Notes under the pieces: generated by a model
Database searches by the model: none
Seen by the model: the letters and a program-made list of their open reading frames with translations, nothing else
What the model was told of the DNA's origin: nothing
Origin: Pseudomonadota bacterium
GTDB lineage: Bacteria; Myxococcota_A; Polyangia; Haliangiales; Haliangiaceae
DNA: 53,569 nt
Direction of reading: 5' to 3'
NCBI GenBank assembly: GCA_023428295.1
Contig: JAEYYV010000095.1
Span: 1-53,569 of the forward strand
In this document: positions 26,134-34,548 of the stretch, in pieces
Position numbering within the stretch: the first letter of the stretch is position 1
How the letters are laid out: every line of letters starts with the position of its first letter
Translations under genes and position numbers: made by a program

Positions 26134-27222
26134 TTACGTGCCTTCGGGGGTGTCGTCGACCGCTATGGCCACGGTCTCGCCCACTTTCATCACCTCGCGC
26201 ATGACCGCCGTCGCGTAGGCCCCGCCAGGCAACGCGAACGAGACTTCGAGAGTCGAAGGCCCCCCGTCGGCGATCACCGCGCCTCGCACGTGAATCGTGG
26301 CGTCCCGGCGCGTGCCCTCGGCGAGCTTTCGCACGGTGGCAAATGCATCGCGGGACAGGCCCGCAGCGCCGAGGATCGCGTCCTCGCGCGCGGCGGCCGG
26401 GGAGCCCTCCGGCGGCCGGCGCATCTCCGCCCCGCACATCGGGCCCGTGAGCACGAGCTCGCCCGCGCGAAGGCGCTGCGTGTCGGTCGCGGGATCGTCG
26501 CTGACGAACATGCCGCCGCTCGTCTTGTGCAGCACGTCGCCGGCGATCACGTCGCGATAGAGCCCGTCCGCCATGCGCGCGACGAGCCACGCGTTGAACA
26601 GCTCGGACTGTAGTGCGCTCACGAACAAGCGATCGAGCTTGCGATCGCGACCCGGGCGTCGCGCGCCGCTCACGAGCTCGCGTCCACGCTGCGCGTTGTC
26701 TCCGTCGCGACCGAACCGCTGCTCGCCGTACCAGTTGGGTGCACCGGGCGGCTCGACGAGGCGTGCGAAGATCGCCTGTGCACGCGCTGCGGCGTCGCTC
26801 GGCACACCACGCACGCGCAAGCGAAACGCGTTCGCGCGAACGTGGCCCGTGCGCAGCTTGTGGTTGTGACGCAGGGCCTGCAGGATCGCGACGTCAGGAA
26901 CCGCCATTGCGAGCGCGGTCTCCACCGTGGTCGGCGGTGGAAGGCTCAGCCACTGGCGCGTGACCGCGTGGCGATCCTTCATGCCGGCGACACCGAGATC
27001 GCGATCCGGCACGCCGAGCGCGCGCGCGATCGCGAGGACCGCGTGTCGCGTGTTCATCCCGCGCTTCTCGATCTGCACGAAGACGTGGTCGCCCGTGCCA
27101 CTCGCCGCGTACGGCAGCTCCTCGTCGACGAAGAAGTCGTCGTCGACGGTTCGCAGGGCGCCGCCAATCCCGGGCAGGTCGTGCGTCAAGTACGGCAGCT
27201 CCACGGCCGGCGGTGATACCAT
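26134..27222 (-). CDS. truD: TruD tRNA pseudouridine(13) synthase, 362 aa
   Basis: TruD makes pseudouridine at position 13 of tRNA-Glu and a few others. The catalytic Asp is in VAGMKDRHAVTRQW (about residue 80). Family motifs RGMNTRHAVLAIARALG, HNHKLRTGHVRANAFRLRVRG and NWYGEQRFGRDGDNA are present, and the length is right. ATGs at 27240, 27231 and 27222 are possible; the last has GGAAACG directly upstream and was chosen. Its start region overlaps that of the divergent ChaN-like gene. Confidence 0.94.
   Translation of the reverse strand: MVSPPAVELPYLTHDLPGIGGALRTVDDDFFVDEELPYAASGTGDHVFVQIEKRGMNTRHAVLAIARALGVPDRDLGVAGMKDRHAVTRQWLSLPPPTTVETALAMAVPDVAILQALRHNHKLRTGHVRANAFRLRVRGVPSDAAARAQAIFARLVEPPGAPNWYGEQRFGRDGDNAQRGRELVSGARRPGRDRKLDRLFVSALQSELFNAWLVARMADGLYRDVIAGDVLHKTSGGMFVSDDPATDTQRLRAGELVLTGPMCGAEMRRPPEGSPAAAREDAILGAAGLSRDAFATVRKLAEGTRRDATIHVRGAVIADGGPSTLEVSFALPGGAYATAVMREVMKVGETVAIAVDDTPEGT
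27217..27222 (+). promoter_or_regulatory. candidate -10 element (TACCAT) of a leaderless gene, overlapping the truD start codon
   Basis: TACCAT-N7-ATG (27230) on the plus strand. Read on the other strand the last three bases are the truD ATG, so the promoter of one gene would sit on the start codon of the other. Confidence 0.45.
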
Positions 27223-27229
27223 CGTTTCC

Positions 27230-28309
27230 ATGCAGGCCATGCAGTTGCCTCGCGTGGTCGCCGCGCTCGCTGCCGTCGCGATCGGTTGCGGCGGTAGCTA
27301 TCGCCAAGCCGCCACACCCACCCCGCCGCCCAGCGCACCCGCGGGCGGGCTCGAGGCAGCGGCGCTTCCGTACGCGATCGTCGACGCGCGCACGGGGCGC
27401 TCCATCGACGAGAGAGCGTTCTGGGCGCGTGCCGGATCAGCGCGCGCGATCTGTGTCGGCGAGGATCACACGAACCCGCACCATCACTGGGTGCAGCTCT
27501 GGGTCGTGCAGCAGCTCGTGAAGCAGTTGCCGCACGGCACGCGCCTCGCGCTCGGCATGGAGATGTTCCAGCGGCCGTTTCAAGGTGTGCTCGACGACTA
27601 CGCGGCCAAGCGCATCGACGCCGCCGCGCTGCGCTCGCGCGCCGGGTGGAAGGAGCGGTGGGGCTACGACTGGGGCTTCTACGCGCAGACGATCGACGCC
27701 GCCGTCGCCGCGGGCGCTCATCTCCTCGCGCTCAACGCGTCGCGCGAGCTGACCAAGAAGGTCGTGCGCAAGGGACTCGAGAGCCTCACGCCCGACGAGA
27801 AACGGCAGGTCCCGGACCTGAAGCTCGACGACGCCGGTCACCGCGCATGGTTCGACAACTTGATGGAGTCGATGGGCGGCTCGCACGCGCACTCCACGAA
27901 GGAGACCGAGGCCCCCGACGACGACACGCACAAGAACGTGAACAAGCCGGAGCCCGCGCCTCCCGCCGCGCCGGCGGTCGAGATGCCGAGCGCCGAGCGC
28001 ATCTACACGGTGCAGGTGATCTGGGATGAGACGATGGCCGACGGCACCGCGACGTGGCTCGCGCAAACGCCGAGCGGACACGCGGTGATCCTCGCGGGCA
28101 ACGGTCACTGCCACGACACCGCGATCGTCAATCGACTCAAGCGTCGCGGGATCAAGGACGTGATCAGCGTGCGGCCGGTCGTGGATGTCGACGGTCAGGT
28201 CGCCGACTCGCTGGCGAAGCCGATCAACGACTTCATCGTCGTGCTCGCGATGCCGCCCGAGGCGAAGGAAGCGCCCACCGGCCCGACGGGCGAATCTCAC
28301 ACGGACTGA
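27230..28309 (+). CDS. ChaN-like (haem-binding uptake, DUF399) lipoprotein, 359 aa
   Basis: An N-terminal lipoprotein signal (LPRVVAALAAVAIGC) is followed by the ChaN/DUF399 fold: ICVGEDHTNPHHHWVQLWVV with the conserved GE-H residues, LALGMEMFQRPFQGVLDDYA, GWKERWGYDWGFYAQTIDA and, at the end, AVILAGNGHCHDTAIVNRLK. ChaN of Campylobacter is an iron-regulated haem-binding lipoprotein. A His/Glu/Pro-rich insertion (SHAHSTKETEAPDDDTHKN) interrupts the fold at about residues 222-252. The next gene cluster is an iron-type ABC transporter, which fits an iron theme. The stop overlaps the convergent ABC gene by 13 bp. Confidence 0.85.
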   Translation: MQAMQLPRVVAALAAVAIGCGGSYRQAATPTPPPSAPAGGLEAAALPYAIVDARTGRSIDERAFWARAGSARAICVGEDHTNPHHHWVQLWVVQQLVKQLPHGTRLALGMEMFQRPFQGVLDDYAAKRIDAAALRSRAGWKERWGYDWGFYAQTIDAAVAAGAHLLALNASRELTKKVVRKGLESLTPDEKRQVPDLKLDDAGHRAWFDNLMESMGGSHAHSTKETEAPDDDTHKNVNKPEPAPPAAPAVEMPSAERIYTVQVIWDETMADGTATWLAQTPSGHAVILAGNGHCHDTAIVNRLKRRGIKDVISVRPVVDVDGQVADSLAKPINDFIVVLAMPPEAKEAPTGPTGESHTD

Positions 28310-29304
28310 GAAAAGACGAGGACCGGCGCGTGAATCGCGATCGGGATCGTGTCGGACATCGCGACGTGACCGAGCGCGCGCACGTGCATCGATCCGCCGT
28401 CGAGCTCGCAGACAAACGTGGTCATCGAGCCTTCGAACGCGCGGCTCTTCACGCGCACCGCGACGCCCTGCGGATCGATCACGAGCTGCTCGGGCCGCAG
28501 CACGACGGACACGTCCGGATCGCTTCCCGCCGGGTTGGCGAGCACGTGCGTGCCGAGGCTCGTCGTCACGGTGTTGTTCTCGCCGAGCTTTCCGCGCAGC
28601 TCGACGACCTCGCCGGTGCGGCGCGCGATCTCGAGCGTCTTCGGCCGCAGGTACACGTCCTCGGGCGTGCCGAGCTGGAGGAGCTTGCTGTCCGACATCA
28701 CCGCGACGCGATTCGCGAGGACGAACGCCTCTGCTGCATCGTGCGTGACGAGGATCGAGGTCGCGCCGCGCGCGCGCAGCGTTCGCGAGAGCTCGTCGCG
28801 AATGCGTCGGCGTAGCGATGCATCGAGGTTCGCGAACGGCTCGTCGAGGAGCACCACGCGCGGACGGATCGCGAGCGCGCGGATCAGCGCGACGCGTTGT
28901 TGCTCGCCGCCGGACAGCGTGTGGATGCGCGCCGCGCGGCGCGGGACGAGATCGACGAGCGCGAGCAGCGCCTCGATGTCGCTGCGGTCACGCACACCGA
29001 ACGCCACGTTGTCCTCGACGCTCAGGTGCGGGAACAGCGCGAAGCTCTGGAACACGAAGCCCACGCGGCGCTTCTCCGGAGGCAGCGATGACTGCGGCGT
29101 CGAAGCGACCGTGCCGTCGAGGAGGATGCGGCCCGTGTCGATCGTCTCGAGGCCGGCGATGAGGCGCAGCGTCGTGGTCTTGCCCGAACCGGAGGGGCCG
29201 AGCAGCGCGAGCGTGTCGCCCTCGGCGACATCGAAGCTGACCTCGTCGACGACGGTGCGCGTGCCGTAGCGACGGCTCACGCCTTCTAGCGAAACAACGC
29301 TCAC
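28297..29304 (-). CDS. ABC transporter ATP-binding protein, Fe3+/thiamine/spermidine type (FbpC-like), 335 aa
   Basis: This ATPase shows Walker A (LLGPSGSGKTTTLRLIAG), a Q-loop (GFVFQSFALFPHLSVEDNV), the signature LSGGEQQRVALIRALA, Walker B (VVLLDEPFANLDASLR) and the H-loop (LVTHDAAEAF), followed by a TOBE-like C-terminal domain. It powers import by the adjacent permease and binding protein. The start is a GTG that forms the last step of a GTGA/ATGA chain through the 23-bp repeat array, with AGGAG upstream. Confidence 0.93.
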   Translation of the reverse strand: MSVVSLEGVSRRYGTRTVVDEVSFDVAEGDTLALLGPSGSGKTTTLRLIAGLETIDTGRILLDGTVASTPQSSLPPEKRRVGFVFQSFALFPHLSVEDNVAFGVRDRSDIEALLALVDLVPRRAARIHTLSGGEQQRVALIRALAIRPRVVLLDEPFANLDASLRRRIRDELSRTLRARGATSILVTHDAAEAFVLANRVAVMSDSKLLQLGTPEDVYLRPKTLEIARRTGEVVELRGKLGENNTVTTSLGTHVLANPAGSDPDVSVVLRPEQLVIDPQGVAVRVKSRAFEGSMTTFVCELDGGSMHVRALGHVAMSDTIPIAIHAPVLVFSQSV

Positions 29305-29392
29305 GTCCGCTCCTCTCGTCTGCTCATGTCCGCTCCTCTCGTCTGCTCATGTCCGCTCCTCACGTCGCCTCATGTCCGCTCCTCACGTCGCT
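29301..29392 (-). repeat. 23-bp tandem repeat, four copies, building a chain of mini-ORFs between permease and ATPase genes
   Basis: Copies lie at 29301-29323, 29324-29346, 29347-29369 and 29370-29392; the first two differ from the last two mainly at their 3' ends. On the coding (minus) strand each copy carries GAGGAG, a start codon 5-6 nt later and an overlapping TGA. Three 9-codon frames (8 residues plus stop: M-R/S-RREERT) run at 29373-29347, 29350-29324 and 29327-29301. Each stop overlaps the next start (ATGA), and the last is coupled to the ATPase GTG (GTGA). The permease stop is the first TGA of the chain. Confidence 0.9.
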
Positions 29393-30899
29393 CGATGGCG
29401 AAAGCGGCGATGCCGGCGAGGCCGACGAGCACGAGGGCAGGCGCGGCGGCGAGTCCGTAGCGTGCTTCTTCCATGGCATCCCAGAGTTGGACAGCGAGCG
29501 TCTTGTTGCCGATCGGCAAGAGCAGGAGCGATGCGCCGAGCTCCTTGATCGTCGAGATCACGACGAGCGCGGCGGCAGCGAGAACGCCGGGGCGCACGAT
29601 GGGGAGCGTGACGCGCCAGAACGTTTGCCGCCGCGTAGCGCCGAGCGTGCGCGCGGCGTCCTCGATCCTCGGAGAGACGTTGGACAGCGATCCGCGGATC
29701 GCGGCGACACCGAGAGGCACGAACAGGATCATCATCGCGAGCGTGTACGGGACCCAGCCTTGATACACCGACGGCACGAGGCGCAGCGTGGCGACGGACA
29801 ACCCGAGCGCGACGACGAGTCCGGGCAACGCGAAGCCGGTCTCGACCCATCGCGCGATCACGGAGCCGATGCGGCCGCTGCGTTCTGCGACGAGGGCGAC
29901 GATCGTCGCGACGATGATCGCGGGCACCACGACCGTCGCGGCCGCCTGCACGCTACCGACGAGTGATGTGCCGAGACCACGGCCTGCGTTCGGCGTGCGC
30001 ACGATCCAGCCCGCGAGGCTCGCGAACGGGACGATGACCGCCACGAGCGCGTAGATGCCGAGCGTGGCGAACGCGAGCGGGCGCGCGCGACCGAGGCGCG
30101 GGCGAAACGGACGGCCGCGATCGCCGGCCGGTTCGCGCCGTCCGCGCCCGAGGATCACGACGATGATCAGCACGAGGATCGCGAGGACGAGCGCCGACCG
30201 CGCGGCGGCGGAGCGATCGAACGCGGAGAGATACTGGTGATAGATGACGCGCGGCAACGCGTCGAAGCGGAGGATCTCGACGGTGCCGAGCTCTGCGAGC
30301 GTGTACAGCATCACCACGAGACCGCCGCTGCGCACCGCGCGAGAGAGCGTGGGCCACAGCGCGACGCGCATCGCGGGGAGCGGGGCGCGTCCGAGAGTGC
30401 GCGCGGCATCGTAGAGGTCACCGTCGGCGCGTGCGAGTGCTGCGCGGATCGGCAGGTAGGCGAGGGGGACCGTCGAGGTCACGAGGACGAACACCGACCA
30501 CGCGAAGCCCTCGGGGAAGATCGGCCCCACTCCGATCGCGGCGAGCATCTCGCCGAACGGACCACGCGGCGACACGCCAGCGACGTACGCACTCGCGGCG
30601 ACGTAGCTCGGGATGGCGAGCGGCAACACGACGATCGCGGTGGCCACGCGACGCAGCGGCATATCGACGGCTTCGACGGTGATCGCGAAGGCCAGCGCGA
30701 GCGCGGTCGCGATCACGCCGACGGTCAGCGCGAGCGCGATGCTGTTGCCGGCGAGCCGCCACAGCGCCGGATCGAGCAGCGTGCCGCTCCCTTCCGATCC
30801 GCGCACCACGAGGTACACGATCGGAACCGCGACGAGCGCTGCCATCCCGATCGCGACGAGAACGACCAGCCGCGACGGCGCGTGGTCAGGGCGTGACAC
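29370..30899 (-). CDS. ABC transporter permease, Fe3+ type (FbpB/ThiP-like, fused double domain), 509 aa
   Basis: About twelve hydrophobic segments in two homologous halves fit the fused FbpB-like permeases. Each half ends with an EAA-type loop contacting the ATPase (LYDAARTLGRAPLPAMRVALWP and IEDAARTLGATRRQTFWRVT). The length of about 510 residues is typical. The GTG start (30899) overlaps the end of the binding-protein gene by 14 bp, and the stop enters the mini-ORF repeat chain. The C-terminal REERT residues are themselves part of the repeat. Confidence 0.92.
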   Translation of the reverse strand: MSRPDHAPSRLVVLVAIGMAALVAVPIVYLVVRGSEGSGTLLDPALWRLAGNSIALALTVGVIATALALAFAITVEAVDMPLRRVATAIVVLPLAIPSYVAASAYVAGVSPRGPFGEMLAAIGVGPIFPEGFAWSVFVLVTSTVPLAYLPIRAALARADGDLYDAARTLGRAPLPAMRVALWPTLSRAVRSGGLVVMLYTLAELGTVEILRFDALPRVIYHQYLSAFDRSAAARSALVLAILVLIIVVILGRGRREPAGDRGRPFRPRLGRARPLAFATLGIYALVAVIVPFASLAGWIVRTPNAGRGLGTSLVGSVQAAATVVVPAIIVATIVALVAERSGRIGSVIARWVETGFALPGLVVALGLSVATLRLVPSVYQGWVPYTLAMMILFVPLGVAAIRGSLSNVSPRIEDAARTLGATRRQTFWRVTLPIVRPGVLAAAALVVISTIKELGASLLLLPIGNKTLAVQLWDAMEEARYGLAAAPALVLVGLAGIAAFAIERREERT

Positions 30900-31938
30900 C
30901 AGTCTTCTTCAGTAGCGCTAGCGTGCCCTCGAGATCACCGAGCGACGACAGATCGATCGGCGGCGGCTCGAGCTCGGCGAGCGGACGCAGGTCGATGGGC
31001 GGCGCGACGCCAGCGACGAGCGGATACTCGTGCGTCTCCTTGGCGAACGCGGCTTGCGTCTTGTCCGACAAGAGGTAGTGCGCGAGCTGGTTCGCGGCCA
31101 CGGTCGCCGGTCCATTGGCCGACTTCAGGATGCCGAACGCGCTGAGGTTCACGAGCGAGCCGGCGTCCTTGGGCGCGGTGAAGTGGTTCTTGGCGGCGAA
31201 CGCCGGATCGTCGGCGAGGAATTGATAGAGGTAGTAGTGGTTGACGAGGCCGAGATCGATCTCGCCCGCCGCCACCGCCTGCACGATGGCGCCGTTCTTC
31301 GCGTAGTCGCGCACGCCGTTCGCCTTCATGTCCGCGAGCCACTTCGCGGTGGCCTCCTCGCCGAGATGCTTGCGCGCGCCGGTCACGAACACCTGGAACG
31401 ACGCGTTCTGCGGCGCCCAGCCGACCTTGCCCTTCCACGCGGGCTTCGTCAGATCGAGGATCGACGCGGGAAGATCCGCTTCCTTGGTGCGCGCGGGCGA
31501 GTACACGATCGTGCGCACGCGGCCGGTCACGCCGACCCAGGTCTTGCTCGCCGCGCGATACTTCTCGGGCACGCGCGCGAGCACGTCGTCGGCCAGCGGC
31601 GCGAGCATTCCGCGCTCGGTCAACGCGCCGACGGCGCCCACGTCTTGCGCGAGGAACACGTGCGCGGGAGACGCGCTGCCTTCCTCGAGGAGCAGGGTCG
31701 CGAGCGCGGCGGTCTCGCCATAGCGAACCTTGAGCTTGATCCCGGACGTCTTCTCGAACTCGGCGAGGATCGGACCGACCAGCTTCTCGGAGCGCCCCGA
31801 GTACACGGTCAGGACGGCGGCGGCCGCAGGCGCGGCACCGGGGGGCTCCGCAGTCCCCGACGCGGGCGGATCGTTCGCTTTCTTCTCGCTGCACGCGGTG
31901 ACGAGCAACGCGAGCGCGAGGACGCGAGTGAACATCAT
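30886..31938 (-). CDS. iron-type ABC substrate-binding lipoprotein (FbpA/Fut-like), 350 aa
   Basis: The signal MMFTRVLALALLVTAC gives a lipid-anchored periplasmic protein. The mature part opens with LTVYSGRSEKLVGPILAEFE, typical of Fe3+-binding proteins, and contains the GLVNHYYLYQFL region whose adjacent tyrosines coordinate Fe(III) in FbpA. An insertion near the C-terminus (PPIDLRPLAELEPPPIDLS) recurs in related proteins. It is the first gene of binding protein-permease-ATPase, with overlaps throughout. Two adjacent ATGs (31938 and 31935) are possible; only a weak AAGG lies upstream. Confidence 0.92.
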   Translation of the reverse strand: MMFTRVLALALLVTACSEKKANDPPASGTAEPPGAAPAAAAVLTVYSGRSEKLVGPILAEFEKTSGIKLKVRYGETAALATLLLEEGSASPAHVFLAQDVGAVGALTERGMLAPLADDVLARVPEKYRAASKTWVGVTGRVRTIVYSPARTKEADLPASILDLTKPAWKGKVGWAPQNASFQVFVTGARKHLGEEATAKWLADMKANGVRDYAKNGAIVQAVAAGEIDLGLVNHYYLYQFLADDPAFAAKNHFTAPKDAGSLVNLSAFGILKSANGPATVAANQLAHYLLSDKTQAAFAKETHEYPLVAGVAPPIDLRPLAELEPPPIDLSSLGDLEGTLALLKKTGVTP

Positions 31939-32020
31939 AGGCGTGGACCTTGGCGAGAAAGGTCCGGACGCGCAAGCCAACCGGGGCGTAAGAATCCGGC
32001 TCGAACGTGTCGCCGAACGC

Positions 32021-32773
32021 CTATCGCGGCAGCGCGCTGCCGGGACGAGGGCCGTTCTCGTCGTTGGCCATCTTCACGTAGAGCTTCGCGCTCTTGTTGT
32101 CGGGATCGATGCTGAGCACGTGCTCCCACTCGGCGAGCGCGGCGTCCTTGCGACCGAGCGAGAACAGCGTGACGCCGAGGTGGATGCGCGCCGGAATGAA
32201 GTCGGGGCGAAGCCGCTTCACGTGCTCGAACTCGGCGACCGCGGCGTGGTAGACGCCCATGTCGCGATACACGTTGCCGAGGCGCACGCGAAGATCGGCG
32301 AACTCGGGACACAGATCGAGCGCCTTGGAGTATTCGCGCACGCTCTCTTCGAACATCGCGAGCCCGCAGTACGCAGCGCCGAGGTCGGCGTGCATGTTGG
32401 CGAGCTTGCCGCGCGCGAACCGATCGAGCGCGTTGGGCTGACCCACGGACGCCGACACCGCACGCGTGTAGACCTCGCGCGCGCGGTCGTACTTGCCGCG
32501 GTCGTTGTAGGTGACCGACAGGTTCAGCGCGGCTTCCGTGTAGCGCGGGTTCAGCTTCAGCGCCGTCTCGAACGCTTCTTCGGCGTCCTGGAAGCGGCCC
32601 TGCGAGTGATAGACCACGCCGAGCATGTTGTAGAGGTCGGGGAAGCTCGGTCGCGCGGACGCGGCTTCGGCGAGGAACGGCTCGGCTTGCTCGTACTCGC
32701 CAGCGTTGTAGTGCTCGCGCCCGACGGCGATCAGTTGGTCGACGCGGTCACTACGATCGGATCGATCGGCCAT
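32021..32773 (-). CDS. tetratricopeptide repeat protein, 250 aa
   Basis: About six TPR units fill the protein, for example DLYNMLGVVYHSQGRFQDAE, AALNLSVTYNDRGKYDRARE and DLRVRLGNVYRDMGVYHAAV. There is no signal peptide or membrane segment, so it is probably a cytoplasmic scaffold. A TTG 9 nt upstream (32782) is in frame, but the ATG at 32773 is preferred; TATCGT lies 8 nt before it. It follows bamD by 24 bp on the same strand. Confidence 0.85.
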   Translation of the reverse strand: MADRSDRSDRVDQLIAVGREHYNAGEYEQAEPFLAEAASARPSFPDLYNMLGVVYHSQGRFQDAEEAFETALKLNPRYTEAALNLSVTYNDRGKYDRAREVYTRAVSASVGQPNALDRFARGKLANMHADLGAAYCGLAMFEESVREYSKALDLCPEFADLRVRLGNVYRDMGVYHAAVAEFEHVKRLRPDFIPARIHLGVTLFSLGRKDAALAEWEHVLSIDPDNKSAKLYVKMANDENGPRPGSALPR

Positions 32774-32797
32774 CGTCGCCAACGATACTACGGAGCG

Positions 32798-33595
32798 TCA
32801 CTTCGGGGCAGCAGCGCGGGGCAGCTCTCCGAGCGCGCCTTTGGCGTCGGAGGCACGTTCGGAGCGCGGGTGCTTGGCCACCAGCTCGTTCCAGACGTTG
32901 CGCGCGCGATCGGGCATCGCCACGGCGACATACGCGCGGCCGAGGAGCCACAGCGCTTCTTCGTCGTAGCCGACGCCGCGATAGCGCTCGAGCAGACGGC
33001 GCAGGCGGATCACGGTGCCCATCGGCTTGCCCCGGTCCCAGTAGTACCGAGCGACGTACCACTCGTGATCGGCGAGGCGCTTGCCGACCTTGACGAGGAT
33101 CTCCTTGGCCTTCGCGCGATACGGCGAGTCCGGGTACTTGTCGAGGAACGTCTTCAGCTCGTTCCCCGCGTCCTCGGTGGACGATTGGTCCTTCTCGAAC
33201 GACGGCGGGAACATCCAGAAGTCGCCGGGGAGCTGCTTGTAGTAGCCCTCGCCGATGCGGAACGACGCGTACCCGTTCGCGACCATCTCGTGCGTCGGGT
33301 GGAACTTGATGAACAAGCGATAGGAGTCGATGGCCTCGAGGTACTGCTCGGCGCCGAACTCCGCGTCGGCGAGGCGGAGCTCGGCGAGCACGGCGTACTT
33401 GGAGTACGGGAAGCGGCTCTTGATGAAAGCGAAGTACTTCGCGGCCGCGATCCAGTCCTTGTTATCGAGCTGCTTGAGGCCCTTTTCGTAGTTCTTCTGC
33501 GCGGAGACCGAGTACTCGACGGCGCCCGCGCCGCTCTTGCCACCGCACGCGGAGGCAACGAGACCGAGGACAACGAGGAGGGGGACGAGACGCAT
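32798..33595 (-). CDS. bamD: BamD, outer-membrane beta-barrel assembly lipoprotein, 265 aa
   Basis: BamD is the essential TPR lipoprotein of the BAM complex that inserts beta-barrels into the outer membrane. A lipoprotein signal (MRLVPLLVVLGLVASACGG) is followed by YEKGLKQLDNKDWIAAAKYF, SRFPYSKYAVLAELRLADAE, EQYLEAIDSYRLFIKFHPTH and WYVARYYWDRG, which match the family in order and spacing. The length is typical. No Shine-Dalgarno is obvious; TAGAAC lies 13 nt upstream. Confidence 0.92.
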   Translation of the reverse strand: MRLVPLLVVLGLVASACGGKSGAGAVEYSVSAQKNYEKGLKQLDNKDWIAAAKYFAFIKSRFPYSKYAVLAELRLADAEFGAEQYLEAIDSYRLFIKFHPTHEMVANGYASFRIGEGYYKQLPGDFWMFPPSFEKDQSSTEDAGNELKTFLDKYPDSPYRAKAKEILVKVGKRLADHEWYVARYYWDRGKPMGTVIRLRRLLERYRGVGYDEEALWLLGRAYVAVAMPDRARNVWNELVAKHPRSERASDAKGALGELPRAAAPK

Positions 33596-33836
33596 GTGAA
33601 TCCGAGAGGTTCTAGCCCAGCTTTGACTCGGCTGCTAGCCCCCGGGTTGCCTCGGGTTGTCTGGGACAAAAGGTGCGCATTTGCCTCCGTACGCCTGCCT
33701 TGGGGGCATGACCCTTTGCCGGCTCGCGCGGGCATGAGCATCTCGATCGGTGCGAGCGGCGTCGACGAGCGACCAGGTGTTACCTGGCGGCGCGGGCGGC
33801 GAGCATCGCCACGTGCGGATCCTAGTATAAGGAGGC

Positions 33837-34547
33837 ATGCGTACGCTTCTCTTCGTCATCGTGCTCGCGTCGTGCGGTGGCGGCCGCTCGCAGATCGAGA
33901 TCGGCCCCGTGCCGGCTGCGCGCACCACGGGAACCCTCAGTGGACCGCTGTGTCAGGGCAACGTGTGCTCGTGTCGACAAGGTGCCGAGGATGCTGGCTT
34001 CCCCGAGGGCGCGCGCAAGCGCTTCGAGCTCCGCCTCCTGAGCGCGCAGCAGCTGTGGCTGAAGCTCCCCGGCGACACGATGCTCTACAAGAACGCCGAG
34101 AAGCCGGAGGCGTGCTTCTACGTCGACCTCGCGCCCGGGCAGCACCCGATCGAGCTGCGCGCGTCGGACCAGAACGGCGTGTCGGCCGAGGTCATCGTGC
34201 GCGAGCTCGGCACGAAGACCAAGAGCTGGTACGACACGTTCCGCTTCGAGTGTGGCAACCCGGGGGTGTGCTCGTTCGAGGAGCTCGACAACCTCAAAGC
34301 CGACTACGCGAGCGCGGAGAAGAACCTGTTCGACAAGTGCGGCTCGACGAAGGTGAAGTCGATCCTGTGGGATCACGGCAAGGCGCCCGACGGATCGCAC
34401 CCGAGCGAGCTCGTCGTGCGCGCGATGCTCGACGTGTACAAGTTCCCGCCGTGGAAGCAGCACGGCGATCCCACGTGCGGGCAAGGACGCGGACCCGACG
34501 AGGCCGATCCGGACGCGGAGCCCGCGACCGACGCGCCCGCGCCGTGA
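33837..34547 (+). CDS. lipoprotein of unknown function, 236 aa
   Basis: MRTLLFVIVLASC is a short lipoprotein signal. The mature protein has a beta-rich domain with paired cysteines (GNVCSCRQGAED, ACFYVDLAPGQ, FECGNPGVC) and an acidic Pro/Ala tail (DEADPDAEPATDAPAP). I know no family. An AAGGAGG lies only 1 nt before the ATG, too close to act normally; TAGTAT lies 8 nt upstream, so a leaderless start is at least as likely. It heads a two-gene unit with the DUF1444-like gene. Confidence 0.75.
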   Translation: MRTLLFVIVLASCGGGRSQIEIGPVPAARTTGTLSGPLCQGNVCSCRQGAEDAGFPEGARKRFELRLLSAQQLWLKLPGDTMLYKNAEKPEACFYVDLAPGQHPIELRASDQNGVSAEVIVRELGTKTKSWYDTFRFECGNPGVCSFEELDNLKADYASAEKNLFDKCGSTKVKSILWDHGKAPDGSHPSELVVRAMLDVYKFPPWKQHGDPTCGQGRGPDEADPDAEPATDAPAP

Positions 34548-34548
34548 C

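Noticed and set aside
33695..33730. Possible sigma-54 promoter (TTGGGGGCATGACCCTTTGCC)
   Set aside because: The spacing fails: the bases 10 nt before the GC are GC rather than GG.
33829..33839. AAGGAGG as the Shine-Dalgarno of the lipoprotein at 33837
   Set aside because: It is only 1 nt from the ATG, too close for normal initiation. No better start lies downstream because the signal peptide begins at this ATG.
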